From Clostridiales bacterium (GTDB lineage: Bacteria > Bacillota > Clostridia > Oscillospirales > Oscillospiraceae), in assembly GCA_022787565.1 (NCBI GenBank), contig JALFVN010000035.1, positions 1 to 64,000 of the forward strand: a stretch of DNA of 64,000 nucleotides, read 5' to 3'. The notes beneath the pieces are model-generated. The model was given only the letters and a program-made list of their open reading frames with translations, ran no database searches and was not told where the DNA came from. The stretch's first letter is position 1, and each line of letters opens with the position of its first letter. Of this stretch, positions 39,145 to 46,586 are shown one piece after another. Both the position numbers and the translations under genes were made by a program.

Positions 39145-39278
39145 CTAAGGGTCATAGATGTCGGCAAGCTCCGCGCCCGGAATAATGAGCAGTTCCCTGT
39201 TGTCGCCGGTCCGCCATGCAAAGCCGCCCCGCTGGAGCAGCAGGGGCAGGCGGCTTGTGCTCCGGGCTTTTCCCCTTT
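39145..39278 (-). pseudogene. Possible decayed reading frame downstream of the EFR1 gene
   Basis: A minus-strand frame with coding-like codon use reads ...LQRGGFAWRTGDNRELLII then PGAELADIYDP and a TAG stop at 39145. After the stop the frame stays plausible for another 16 codons before a second stop. There is no start codon or ribosome site, and it begins just after the EFR1 stop. I do not recognise the protein family. It may be the tail of a lost gene. Confidence 0.3.
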
Positions 39279-40028
39279 TTATAGCATCTCAAAATGATAC
39301 CTGGGCTTGCCCAGGCTTTTTTTGCCGTACTCAATGGCTTCCGCAGGACAATAGCAGATACAGGCCATGCAGTGGGTGCAGTCGCCGCCCCAGACAGGCT
39401 TGCCGTTTTGGATGGTGATGTTGTTCGTCGGGCAGAGCGCGGCACACTTCCCGCAGCCGATGCAGGCATCGCTGACGGTGAACGCCTTTGCCTTTACGCA
39501 GAACGCGTAAAAAATCGGATTCACGGGGCCGCTCATGAAGCGGTCATAAAGATTATCGCGGGGAGGCGGGAATGCCTGATTTTCCGCGATGGCGGTGGCC
39601 GCACGATCAATGTCTGACTCTGCCCTGTCCACGATTTGCCGCGCTTCCTCCGCCCGCGGCGCGTCGAACATGGCAATATAGTTTTCAGGCATGATGATCT
39701 GCGCCGTGCCCATATAGCTTAGCTGTTTCTCCTGGCATAGCGTTCGGTTATACTTTGCCGCATTGCCGATCTCGCTGCCGCAGTTCATGACAAACCACGC
39801 CCGCTTTGCACCGGGGAATTCCGTCTTTGTCAGCCAATCCCGCACAATACGCGGAATACGCCAGGCATAGGTGGGTGTGACAATAATCAGGCGCTCGTTC
39901 ACCTCAATCGGTGAAGTGTCGCCCGCTTTGATGCGGTCGTTCATGCTGAGAAGCCCGTCGCCCAGCGCGTCCGCGATGCGATGTGCGATATACCGGCTGT
40001 TTCCGGTACCGGTAAAATAGAGTATCAT
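39279..40028 (-). CDS. EFR1 family flavodoxin-ferredoxin protein
   Basis: The 249-residue protein begins with a flavodoxin-like FMN fold (MILYFTGTGNSRYIAHRIADAL) and ends with two 4Fe-4S motifs (CIGCGKCAALCP and CTHCMACICYCP). This is the EFR1 group of electron-transfer proteins in anaerobes. The redox partner is unknown. Its start overlaps the alpha/beta hydrolase stop by four bases. Confidence 0.9.
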   Translation of the reverse strand: MILYFTGTGNSRYIAHRIADALGDGLLSMNDRIKAGDTSPIEVNERLIIVTPTYAWRIPRIVRDWLTKTEFPGAKRAWFVMNCGSEIGNAAKYNRTLCQEKQLSYMGTAQIIMPENYIAMFDAPRAEEARQIVDRAESDIDRAATAIAENQAFPPPRDNLYDRFMSGPVNPIFYAFCVKAKAFTVSDACIGCGKCAALCPTNNITIQNGKPVWGGDCTHCMACICYCPAEAIEYGKKSLGKPRYHFEML

Positions 40029-40768
40029 ACTGGACCTCCTTGCTGTCCGACGAAAGCCGAAATCGCTTCTACGGTCCGCCGAACCTGTTCCTCATCCGAA
40101 ATGGCGGGGACGCCGTCGCCCTCCTGCGGGCCATAGCTGCCAAACTGAGCGTGGCAGCCGCCGTCCAGAATGATTTCCGTGGTATCTGCAGGAAGATTCG
40201 ACCAATTCTTTTCATAGGATTCCCGATTCATCACCCCGTCCTCCGAGCCATAGACAGAGAGCACCCGCAGGGTCGTCTGGGAGAGGTCTTTTGTGGAATA
40301 GGCAGCCAGCAGAATCAGGCCATCGAAATCCTCCGAGTGTGCCGCGGCGTAGTTTGACGCCATAGCGCCGCCCAGAGAGTGTCCGGCTATGTACCAGGTC
40401 GTGACTTCCGGATGCTTTTGCTGGGGTCCGTCGGCAGCGTTAGCATCCAGGACAGCCAGATTGCCAGGCATCTGCACCAGCGCGCAGAGAATACCTTTTT
40501 CCGCACAGGCACGCAGCAGGGGCGCATAGGCCGTATACTCCACCTTACCGCCGGGGTAAAAGATCAGCCCTGCAGTCGGATCCTCGGGAACGAACCAGAT
40601 CACGTCCCCATCCTGTTCCACCTGCACACTGCCCGGCTGGTAGGCCATAGCTTCCAATGCCGTCTCATCGGCATGGTAATAATCGGACACATAGGCATGG
40701 CCACCGATCCCAAAGACGAGAAGGACTGTCAGGCACACAGACAGGATGATTCTTGTCCTTTTCTTCAT
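40025..40768 (-). CDS. Alpha/beta hydrolase with N-terminal membrane anchor
   Basis: The 247-residue protein has a signal-anchor helix (residues 6-23), then an alpha/beta hydrolase domain with the nucleophile elbow GHSLGG, acid in GSEDG and histidine in GGCHAQFG. The catalytic domain should face outside. Substrate unknown, possibly an ester or carboxylate in the envelope. Overlaps both neighbours by four bases, so it belongs to a three-gene operon with a deformylase-like protein and EFR1. Confidence 0.85.
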   Translation of the reverse strand: MKKRTRIILSVCLTVLLVFGIGGHAYVSDYYHADETALEAMAYQPGSVQVEQDGDVIWFVPEDPTAGLIFYPGGKVEYTAYAPLLRACAEKGILCALVQMPGNLAVLDANAADGPQQKHPEVTTWYIAGHSLGGAMASNYAAAHSEDFDGLILLAAYSTKDLSQTTLRVLSVYGSEDGVMNRESYEKNWSNLPADTTEIILDGGCHAQFGSYGPQEGDGVPAISDEEQVRRTVEAISAFVGQQGGPV

Positions 40769-41175
40769 ATGATGATCCCTTCGCAGTGATCGATCTCATG
40801 CTGAATGATTTCCGCTGTCCAACCGGTAAAGGTCCTGAGCCGTGTCTGGAACTTCTCGTTCTGCCACTGCACCTTGATGGTCTGGAAACGCTTTGTGTGC
40901 CGCGTGCCGGTGAGGGACAGGCAGCCCTCCTCCGCTTCATACGCCCCGGACTGCCTGACGATGACGGGATTGAACATGAGCATATATTCGCCCTCGTTGT
41001 CAAAGGCAATGATGCGTTTGTTGACGCCGATCATATTCGCCGCCATGCCCACGCAGCCGTCCTTATGCGCTGCCAATGTGTCCAGCAGATTCTGTGCCAC
41101 AACCAGATCGTTTGTCGTGGCGGGTTCCGCCTTTTGGGCGAGAAACGCCTCGTCTTTGCATATTTCACGAACCAT
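40765..41175 (-). CDS. Peptide deformylase-like protein with altered motif 1
   Basis: The start at 41173-41175 gives a 136-residue protein (MVREICKDEAFL...). Motif 2 EGCLSLTG (Cys85) and motif 3 HEIDH (126-130) supply the three metal ligands of deformylases. Motif 1, normally GxGLAAxQ, reads GMAANMIG (43-50), so the conserved glutamine that stabilises the transition state is missing. This is probably a paralogue of the housekeeping Def with changed or weakened activity. First gene of the pdf-hydrolase-EFR1 operon. Confidence 0.85.
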   Translation of the reverse strand: MVREICKDEAFLAQKAEPATTNDLVVAQNLLDTLAAHKDGCVGMAANMIGVNKRIIAFDNEGEYMLMFNPVIVRQSGAYEAEEGCLSLTGTRHTKRFQTIKVQWQNEKFQTRLRTFTGWTAEIIQHEIDHCEGIII

Positions 41176-41218
41176 TGTTCTTCTCCTTACCGCCAATAGT
41201 ATCTGTTTGGTAACTACG

Positions 41219-41232
41219 GCACAATATTGTGC
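41219..41232. promoter_or_regulatory. Palindrome GCACAATATTGTGC, candidate operator
   Basis: A perfect 14-bp palindrome lies 5' of the plus-strand promoter for the decayed flavin-reductase-like gene and about 20 bases into the pdf operon transcript. It resembles a repressor site for a divergent pair. No regulator gene is adjacent. Confidence 0.45.
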
Positions 41233-41236
41233 TTAC

Positions 41237-41265
41237 TTTACAGTTGATACTTTTGCCCCTATTCT
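41237..41265 (+). promoter_or_regulatory. Plus-strand promoter for the decayed gene at 41317
   Basis: TTTACA (41237-41242) and TATTCT (41260-41265) with a 17-base spacer face right, ahead of a GGAGGT ribosome site. It overlaps the pdf-operon promoter on the other strand. Confidence 0.5.
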
Positions 41266-41289
41266 AAAAGCAAGCAAGGCACAAGTCAA
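41261..41289 (-). promoter_or_regulatory. Promoter of the pdf-hydrolase-EFR1 operon
   Basis: Minus-strand TTGACT (41284-41289) and TAGAAT (41261-41266) are 17 bases apart. The start would be near 41254, giving an 80-base leader that contains the GCACAATATTGTGC palindrome. Confidence 0.7.
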
Positions 41290-41316
41290 GCTGTAAAAAA
41301 CTATGGAGGTATTCTC

Positions 41317-41451
41317 ATGAAAAAAGTCGTTGAATTTCTGACTGCCAACCCGGTTCAGTATCTGGCTAACGCAGAAATTGCGTCGCATAAACAAGGAAAT
41401 AAGCCCTGGCGCGACTTGCCTTTACTCGGGAAACGGAAAATGTGTATGTGA
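41317..41451 (+). pseudogene. Truncated pyridoxamine 5'-phosphate oxidase-like gene
   Basis: The 44-codon frame MKKVVEFLTANPVQYLA... opens exactly like clostridial pyridoxamine-phosphate-oxidase/flavin-reductase-like proteins (normally about 130-150 residues), with a good GGAGGT ribosome site. After residue 17 the sequence no longer fits and hits a TGA at 41449. The remaining ~165 bases to the terminator hold nothing I recognise. A deletion or replacement probably removed most of the gene, leaving promoter, ribosome site and N-terminus. Confidence 0.6.
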
Positions 41452-41618
41452 ACGTAAAAACTCGCTCATTTTTTGTGCTTTCGATCGCTTCCTCCATCGG
41501 GTACAGTATCAGACAGGCAAGAACAAGGTCCAAACCATCTCGACACACCTCATTGAGCGCAATCTTTACTACAATTGACCACTTTTGAAATATAGTCAGG
41601 CAAACTTTGAAATTCATA

Positions 41619-41667
41619 CATTAAACGCAGAAAAACCGCCTTTTCGGCGGTTTTTCTGCGTTTAATG
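41619..41667. terminator. Bidirectional terminator beside tRNA-Pro
   Basis: CATTAAACGCAGAAAAACCGCC and its exact inverted copy (shown here only by position, 41619-41640 with 41646-41667) form a 22-bp stem with a TTTTC loop. A/T runs on both flanks of the GC core allow termination in both directions. On the minus strand it ends the tRNA transcript. Confidence 0.85.
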
Positions 41668-41741
41668 GTCCGAGTAGAGGGACTTGAACCCCCGACCTGA
41701 TGGTCCCAAACCACCCGCGCTACCAACTGCGCTATACCCGG
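41666..41741 (-). tRNA. tRNA-Pro (anticodon TGG)
   Basis: The 76-base cloverleaf has acceptor CCGGGTA/TACTCGG, D-stem GCGC/GCGC, anticodon loop TTTGGGA (anticodon TGG at 41706-41708), T-loop TTCAAGT and an encoded CCA end (41666-41668). It reads CCA and, with wobble, other proline codons. It has its own promoter and terminator and is preceded by a T-box-type leader. Confidence 0.96.
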
Positions 41742-41759
41742 TTAAATTGATGCTTTGAT

Positions 41760-41788
41760 ATTATACATCATCCGGCGGCTTTACGCAA
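41760..41788 (-). promoter_or_regulatory. Promoter of tRNA-Pro
   Basis: Minus-strand TTGCGT (41783-41788) and a perfect TATAAT (41760-41765) are spaced by 17 bases, with a start about 12 bases before the tRNA. It is downstream of the T-box terminator, so the tRNA does not need read-through. Confidence 0.78.
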
Positions 41789-41830
41789 GTTATTTATATT
41801 ATCTGGCACATAATCGTTCATTTCTTCCGT

Positions 41831-42045
41831 AAAACCGCCGTAAGGACGGGATAACAACTCTCGTGGTACCACCTTGCTTCACGGCAGGGTCGCCCATGCC
41901 GCCTTTAAGCGTACAATCATACGCATCACCTGTAACGGGGTTTTCCGTCGAACGCTTACCCTTCGGCTTGAATCCGCTGCTCCGAGACCATGTTCACCCG
42001 CCTTCTTCCTATCCCTTTTCAGCTGCCGGGTTCGCGGGTAAATGC
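41831..42045 (-). ncRNA. T-box leader with no aminoacyl-tRNA synthetase or biosynthesis gene behind it
   Basis: The minus strand contains the T-box core AAGGTGGTACCACGA (41861-41875), which pairs with the uncharged tRNA CCA end. It is followed by a GTCCTTACGG-type segment and a short stem CCGTC/GGCGG (41835-41849) with TTTT, a weak terminator. Upstream are stem-rich sequences, and before them TTGACA (42064-42069) with an extended -10 (TGTTGCATT), a likely promoter. I could not read the specifier codon with confidence. The only gene downstream is tRNA-Pro, so the leader appears orphaned. Confidence 0.7.
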
Positions 42046-42090
42046 AACACAGCCCAAATGGGATGTCAAGCCCTTTTCTTCCTTAAAGTT

Positions 42091-42966
42091 TTATCCGATA
42101 ATGATAATACTTCCGTCATCAGAGGGCTCGGGAGACGGCTCCGACGGGGTGACCGGTGCTTCCGGCTCCGGGTCGGACCCACTCTCTGCCGGCGGGTTCA
42201 GCCAGGGGTTGTTGGTGTCCGGGTCCGTGGGGTCCCAGCCGCGGCAGGCTTCATTGTCTGAGATCAGCGGGGCCTCGGGCTTGCCCAGAGGCCCGGGGTC
42301 TGGGTCATTATAAAACTCCACGGCGTATATGGAGGAATAGTTATCGTAGATCCATTTGGCGTCCTTCACCTGAAGGCGGATGCAGCCCATGGAGCTGGCG
42401 GTACCCAGCTTGTCGAACTCCCAGTATTCCAGGGACGAGGGATCGCCGTAAACCGTGTAGGGCACGGAGTGGAACAGAATATTGCCTGTGATCTGGGTAG
42501 TATACTGCCCGTACACATCCCCGAAGAGATAGTGCCAGCGGTGCTGCTCACCCAGACCGTAAACGCCGCTGGTGGGGGTGGCCGGGCCGGTGGAGCAGAT
42601 CATGGCCTTGCAGGGAATGGAGTAGTATCCCTTTTCGTCCAGCGTGTATACCGTGACGGTATTGGCCTGAACATTCACCGTTATGTAGTAGGAGCCGTTA
42701 TCGGGCATTGGCGTGGGTGTTGGTGTTGGCGCCGGTGTGGGCGTGGGGCTGGGAGTCGGTTCGGGCGTAGGCAGGGGAATATCCGCCGTCGGGCCGGGTG
42801 TGGGGTCCGGATCCCGGGTCTCCGGGGGAAGGGGCGCGGGGCTTGCCGTGTCTGCAGGGGTTTCTGTGGGGCCGGCCGGCGCTGTCTCCGGTGGGACATA
42901 GTCATAGGACAGGGCGGCGGCATAGACCAGCAGAAAAATCAGCAGGATAAGCAGAAATTTTTTCAT
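42091..42966 (-). CDS. L,D-transpeptidase (YkuD domain) with proline/threonine-rich linker
   Basis: The 291-residue protein has an N-terminal signal-anchor helix, then about 65 residues of P/T-rich spacer (TPTPTP repeats) that may cross the wall. The YkuD domain follows with His166 (LFHSVPY) and the catalytic cysteine in SSMGCIRL (Cys195). It would form 3-3 peptidoglycan crosslinks or attach proteins. The C-terminal ~60 residues are acidic and proline-rich, ending in IIIIG. The T-box promoter begins about 20 bases after its stop. Confidence 0.92.
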   Translation of the reverse strand: MKKFLLILLIFLLVYAAALSYDYVPPETAPAGPTETPADTASPAPLPPETRDPDPTPGPTADIPLPTPEPTPSPTPTPAPTPTPTPMPDNGSYYITVNVQANTVTVYTLDEKGYYSIPCKAMICSTGPATPTSGVYGLGEQHRWHYLFGDVYGQYTTQITGNILFHSVPYTVYGDPSSLEYWEFDKLGTASSMGCIRLQVKDAKWIYDNYSSIYAVEFYNDPDPGPLGKPEAPLISDNEACRGWDPTDPDTNNPWLNPPAESGSDPEPEAPVTPSEPSPEPSDDGSIIIIG

Positions 42967-43013
42967 CTGTGTTCTCCAGAATGTCGTAACATGTCGAAAT
43001 TTGTGTTTTTCTA

Positions 43014-43022
43014 TGATATACT
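43014..43022 (+). promoter_or_regulatory. Extended -10 promoter of pcp
   Basis: TGATATACT gives TATACT (43017-43022) with the TGn extension. No clear -35 box lies at the correct distance. A GGGAGG ribosome site follows at 43052-43057. Confidence 0.5.
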
Positions 43023-43064
43023 ATTTTCATGAAAAAAACAACTCTTGAGCAGGGAGGCCAGAAG

Positions 43065-43664
43065 ATGAAAATATTGCTTACCGGCTTTGACCCCTTCGGC
43101 GGCGAGAGCGTTAACCCGGCGCTGGAGGCCGTAAAGCTTGTGAAGGCTCCGGTCGGGGCGGAGCTGGTTCGGCTTGAAGTGCCCACGGTGTTCGGCCGGT
43201 CTGTCGCCACGGTGCTGGAGGCCATGCGCCTGCACCGGCCTGACGCGGTGGTCTGCGTGGGTCAGGCGGCCGGGCGGGGGGAGATCACGCCGGAGCGGGT
43301 GGCCATCAACATAAAGGACGCGTCCATCCCCGACAACGAGGGCAATCAGCCCTGTGACGAGCCTGTATACCCGGACGGAGACGGCGCCTATTTTTCTACC
43401 CTGCCGGTGAAGGCCATGGTGGAGGCCATCAGGGCTGCGGGAATTCCCGCAGCGCTCTCCAACACTGCCGGGACTTTCGTCTGCAACCAGTTGATGTACG
43501 GGCTGCTGTACCACATCGGGCGGGAGTTTCCCGGCACGGCGGGCGGCTTCATCCATGTGCCCTGTATCCCGGAGCAGGCGGCGCGGATGGAAAAGCCTGT
43601 CCCGTCCCTGCCTCTCCCGGAAATTGTCCGGGGCATTGAGGCCGCGCTTTCGGTTTTGTTGTGA
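43065..43664 (+). CDS. pcp: Pyroglutamyl-peptidase I
   Basis: I use the ATG at 43065, right after GGGAGGCCAGAAG; an earlier in-frame ATG at 43029 would not match the family. The 199-residue protein has MKILLTGFDPFGGESVNP and the catalytic triad Glu78 (RGEITPERVA), Cys140 (GTFVCNQLMYG) and His164 (FIHVPCIPEQ). It removes N-terminal pyroglutamate from peptides in the cytosol. It is a single-gene unit divergent from the transpeptidase. Confidence 0.95.
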   Translation: MKILLTGFDPFGGESVNPALEAVKLVKAPVGAELVRLEVPTVFGRSVATVLEAMRLHRPDAVVCVGQAAGRGEITPERVAINIKDASIPDNEGNQPCDEPVYPDGDGAYFSTLPVKAMVEAIRAAGIPAALSNTAGTFVCNQLMYGLLYHIGREFPGTAGGFIHVPCIPEQAARMEKPVPSLPLPEIVRGIEAALSVLL

Positions 43665-43747
43665 GCGATGATCTCTCATAACAGGCTCGCAGGAGATTTT
43701 TCTTTTGCGTTTTACCGCATAATTATGAAAGAAACGCCATCTACGTC

Positions 43748-43776
43748 TTGAAAAACGCAGGCAGTTTTGTTATAGT
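43748..43776 (+). promoter_or_regulatory. Promoter upstream of the surface protein gene
   Basis: TTGAAA (43748-43753) and TATAGT (43771-43776) with a 17-base spacer. The start near 43783 would give a leader of about 218 bases containing the coding-like fragment at 43793-43950 and a CCCGCAGCTGCGGG palindrome near the ribosome site. Confidence 0.6.
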
Positions 43777-43792
43777 TAAGTTGTATACCAAT

Positions 43793-43950
43793 ATGGTCAA
43801 TCCCCGCGCGGCGGAATTCCCGCCGGAGCGGAAGCTGGAGAAATACCTGACCATGGCGCCGGAGGGCTGCAAGGTGCCGCAGGAGCTTCGGCAGCTTGCC
43901 ATGCGCTATGATTTTTCCCCGGACGGCCTGCCGCCGGAGAAATACAGTAA
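43793..43950 (+). pseudogene. Coding-like fragment in the surface protein leader
   Basis: From the ATG at 43793 about 52 codons show strong GC3 preference and read MVNPRAAEFPPERKLEKYL... through ...LPPEKYSK, then become AT-rich and run on, overlapping the surface protein start until 44122. No ribosome site precedes it. I do not recognise the family. Either it is an upstream peptide frame or a remnant of a lost gene. Confidence 0.3.
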
Positions 43951-44000
43951 ACAAGGAAAAAATAAGCCCCCGCAGCTGCGGGAGAAAGCGAGGAAACACA

Positions 44001-45986
44001 ATGAAAAAACGCGTTTTGAGTATTCTGCTGTGCCTGTGCATGGTGCTGATGCTCTGCCCGGTGACGGCCTTTGCGGACGAAAACTACACGGTCACGCAGA
44101 ATTTCAAGTACGGCACGTATAGCTTTGCGGGCGATGAACCGAGCCCCATTGTGTCCAGCGTTTACCCTCACCTTGGCATCAACCTCGGCCACATCGAGAA
44201 CTGCGCGCCCTACGAATTCGTGGGCTGGAAGGAGAGCGTCTCCGGGACGATCTATAAGCCCGATTACGCCATCGAGTCTGTGCTCGGCGACATGACCTTT
44301 GACGCCGTCTATCAGGTGCAGGGCGGCCTCGCCATCACGGTCAACGGCTTCCAGGTGGGCAAAACGCTGGCCGACTGCACCTACAGCTTCGAATCCACGA
44401 TTCCGGGCGTCACCTTCAGCGCAGACGATGTTCAGTCTGTTGTCTGGGCACGTTCCATTTTTGATGGAGTGAGCTTCGCGTGGGAACCAATAGGCAACTA
44501 CGAGGCGTTCGAGGCTGGTGTAAGCTATCGGATCCAAATGAATCTGGACAACAAAGGTCTGAATACCGCGCCGGCTGTCACCGTGAACGGCAAGACGCCG
44601 GAATATTGTACGATTGCAACCAGAGACGGTGTGCCGATTCAGCTCCAGATAGGATGTACCCTCGGCACGCCGGCGCTGCCGCCAATCACCATCGACGGCC
44701 CGGATGTGGTCTGCGCGCAGCAGGACTACGAATTCACCGTCACACCGCCGGCCGGCGTGACCCTCGACAAGGAGTTCGGGTATGACACCGGCATGAAGGG
44801 CGGCGGTGCCGATCTGACCGTGGATGCCGACGGCGTGGGACACGGCACAGTGTTGACGGAATGGTACGATCTAAATACGGGTAGCTTCACGCTGAATGCC
44901 CATGGAACGACGGCAGACGGAACGCCCGTGACCGGAACCAAGACCGTGCAGGTCTCGCCGGAGCACATCTTCGTGGACGGCGTCTGCGGCTGCGGCGCGG
45001 TGCAGCAGTACACCGTCACCTATGACGGCGGCGAGGACAGCGATCCGGTGACGGACGTCAAGACCCACGGCAAGGATCTCACCCTGCGCGGCGAGACCTT
45101 CACCATGGACGGCTTCGTCCAGACCGGCTGGGTGGACAAGGAGGGCGCAGTCTACAAGCTCGGCGCCACCTATACCGCGGATCAGGACGTCACGCTCTAT
45201 CCCGTCTTTGAAAAGCTCATCACCCTGACCGTCCCCTACACCACCACGGTGGAGTTGAGTGACGTTGGCGTACCCGGTGAGAAGACCTTTACGCTGGCGC
45301 TCATCGGCGACAGCGCACCCGATCTGGATAAATCGGATGTGAGCATCACCGGCTCCGTCACCACCAACGGCAAGGGCAGCTATAACGGCACGCTGACCTT
45401 CACCGGCCCCGAACGGACGCTCTGGCATCTGCTCAGCGAGGGCGCGTTCGTACAGCAGGTGGACGCCGGCGCGGACGGCTGGACGGTGGACGATACGGTC
45501 TGGGGCGTGCTGATGGAGGAGATCCCCGTCGCGTACGCAATGGGCGATGATGCGACTGCATCGGGATATACCGTGTATGTCGTGCCCGCGTCCATCGACG
45601 GCAATGGGTACTATTACATCGACTGGGAGAATCTGCAGACGGCGGATATGGCCTTCACCAACACCTACTCCGCCCATGTCTATGAGCTGAAGCACGACGC
45701 CACACACCACTGGGACGAGTGCGCGTGCAAGGATGTGCAGAACAAGGAGCTCCATAAATACGGCGACTGGAAGGTGACCAAGGAGGCCACCAAGACCGCC
45801 AAGGGCGAAAAGGAACACACCTGCACCGTCTGCGGCTACACGGAGAAGGTCGAGATCCCGAAGCTTGGCACGGTGAATACCGGCGATAACAACAGTTTCG
45901 CCCTGTGGGCTGCCCTGTTCACCCTGTCCGCCGCCGCCGTGACCGTCATGGTCTCCGCAGGCAAAAAGAAAAAGGCCAGCCGGTAA
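44001..45986 (+). CDS. Large secreted, wall-anchored-type surface protein
   Basis: I place the start at 44001 (MKKRVLSILLCLCMVLMLCP...), a clear signal peptide with cleavage near AFA-DEN, after a GAGG site. The 661-residue product carries an InlB B-repeat-like unit (YTVTYDGGEDSDPVTDVKTHG, then TLYPVFEK), a domain of beta-rich repeats, and a Cys/His module (HHWDECAC...HTCTVCGYTEKVE). The C-terminus has NTGDN, a hydrophobic helix and KKKKASR, a sorting-signal arrangement. The role is probably adhesion or substrate contact; not assigned to a named family. Confidence 0.85.
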   Translation: MKKRVLSILLCLCMVLMLCPVTAFADENYTVTQNFKYGTYSFAGDEPSPIVSSVYPHLGINLGHIENCAPYEFVGWKESVSGTIYKPDYAIESVLGDMTFDAVYQVQGGLAITVNGFQVGKTLADCTYSFESTIPGVTFSADDVQSVVWARSIFDGVSFAWEPIGNYEAFEAGVSYRIQMNLDNKGLNTAPAVTVNGKTPEYCTIATRDGVPIQLQIGCTLGTPALPPITIDGPDVVCAQQDYEFTVTPPAGVTLDKEFGYDTGMKGGGADLTVDADGVGHGTVLTEWYDLNTGSFTLNAHGTTADGTPVTGTKTVQVSPEHIFVDGVCGCGAVQQYTVTYDGGEDSDPVTDVKTHGKDLTLRGETFTMDGFVQTGWVDKEGAVYKLGATYTADQDVTLYPVFEKLITLTVPYTTTVELSDVGVPGEKTFTLALIGDSAPDLDKSDVSITGSVTTNGKGSYNGTLTFTGPERTLWHLLSEGAFVQQVDAGADGWTVDDTVWGVLMEEIPVAYAMGDDATASGYTVYVVPASIDGNGYYYIDWENLQTADMAFTNTYSAHVYELKHDATHHWDECACKDVQNKELHKYGDWKVTKEATKTAKGEKEHTCTVCGYTEKVEIPKLGTVNTGDNNSFALWAALFTLSAAAVTVMVSAGKKKKASR

Positions 45987-46010
45987 GACAAACCACCGCT
46001 GAATAAAACA

Positions 46011-46058
46011 AATAAGGAAATGTATATCCCGAAAGGAATATACATTTCCTTATTTTTT
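46011..46058 (+). terminator. Terminator after the surface protein gene
   Basis: A perfect 17-bp stem (46011-46027 with 46038-46054) with a ten-base loop runs straight into TTTTG. It lies 24 bases after the stop. Confidence 0.85.
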
Positions 46059-46070
46059 GTTCCGGGGAAA

Positions 46071-46151
46071 GGGCCGTCGGGGACGCCGGCCCCTACAATT
46101 ACGTCGTAAGTCCGGCGGTGAACATGTAGGGGCTGGCGTCCTCGACAGCCC
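46071..46151. repeat. Palindromic repeat family A, copy 1
   Basis: GGGCCGTCGGGGACGCC...GGCGTCCTCGACAGCCC are inverted ends, with GGCCCCTACA/TGTAGGGGC inside. The 81-bp element is part of a tandemly repeated 207-bp unit. No coding capacity. Confidence 0.8.
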
Positions 46152-46173
46152 GTTTGCTTTGCAGAAAATTAGC

Positions 46174-46264
46174 TGTCATCCTGAGCGCCAGCGAAGGATC
46201 CCGTGTGGCTACGCATGGCATCCTGTTCACGGGATTCTTCGTCGCTGCGCTCCTCAGAATGACA
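46174..46264. repeat. Palindromic repeat family B, copy 1
   Basis: This 91-bp element begins TGTCATCCTGAGCG and ends CTCAGAATGACA, with GGATCCCGTG/CACGGGATTC pairing inside. It is the same family as 19439-19528 and near-identical to 46382-46472. Confidence 0.8.
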
Positions 46265-46277
46265 GAGGGACGGGAAA

Positions 46278-46358
46278 GGGCCGTCGGGGACGCCGGCCCC
46301 TACAATTATGCCGGAAGTCCGGCGGTAAACATGTAGGGGCTGGCGTCCTCGACAGCCC
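46278..46358. repeat. Palindromic repeat family A, copy 2
   Basis: The second 81-bp copy, 207 bases after the first and nearly identical, differing mainly at central bases (ATGCCGGAAG instead of ACGTCGTAAG). Confidence 0.8.
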
Positions 46359-46381
46359 ATGTATCGGAGCAAAAAATATGC

Positions 46382-46472
46382 TGTCATCCTGAGCGTCAGC
46401 GAAGGATCCCGTGTGGCTACGCACGGCGTTCTGTTCACGGGATTCTTCGTCGCTGCGCTCCTCAGAATGACA
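46382..46472. repeat. Palindromic repeat family B, copy 2
   Basis: The second 91-bp copy, 208 bases after copy 1, with a handful of substitutions. The remaining stretch to 46586 holds a GC-rich region with CCGCCTCGGCGGCGG and no gene. Confidence 0.8.
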
Positions 46473-46586
46473 GGGGGGGATGGGGGCCTTTAGCGCGCCC
46501 GACAGCCGCCTCGGCGGCGGCAGGGTAAGCCTGCAAACGGAGCCAGGTTCGGGCGGCTTCACGAACCATCGCGGAAGTTTTCTTTT

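Noticed and set aside
41366..41617. An 83-codon minus-strand frame beside tRNA-Pro
   Set aside because: No ribosome site, no family resemblance, and it lies across the decayed gene on the other strand.
46071..46472. A two-unit CRISPR-like array
   Set aside because: The repeated units are long palindromes of two types with conserved inter-unit sequence, not short repeats with unique spacers.
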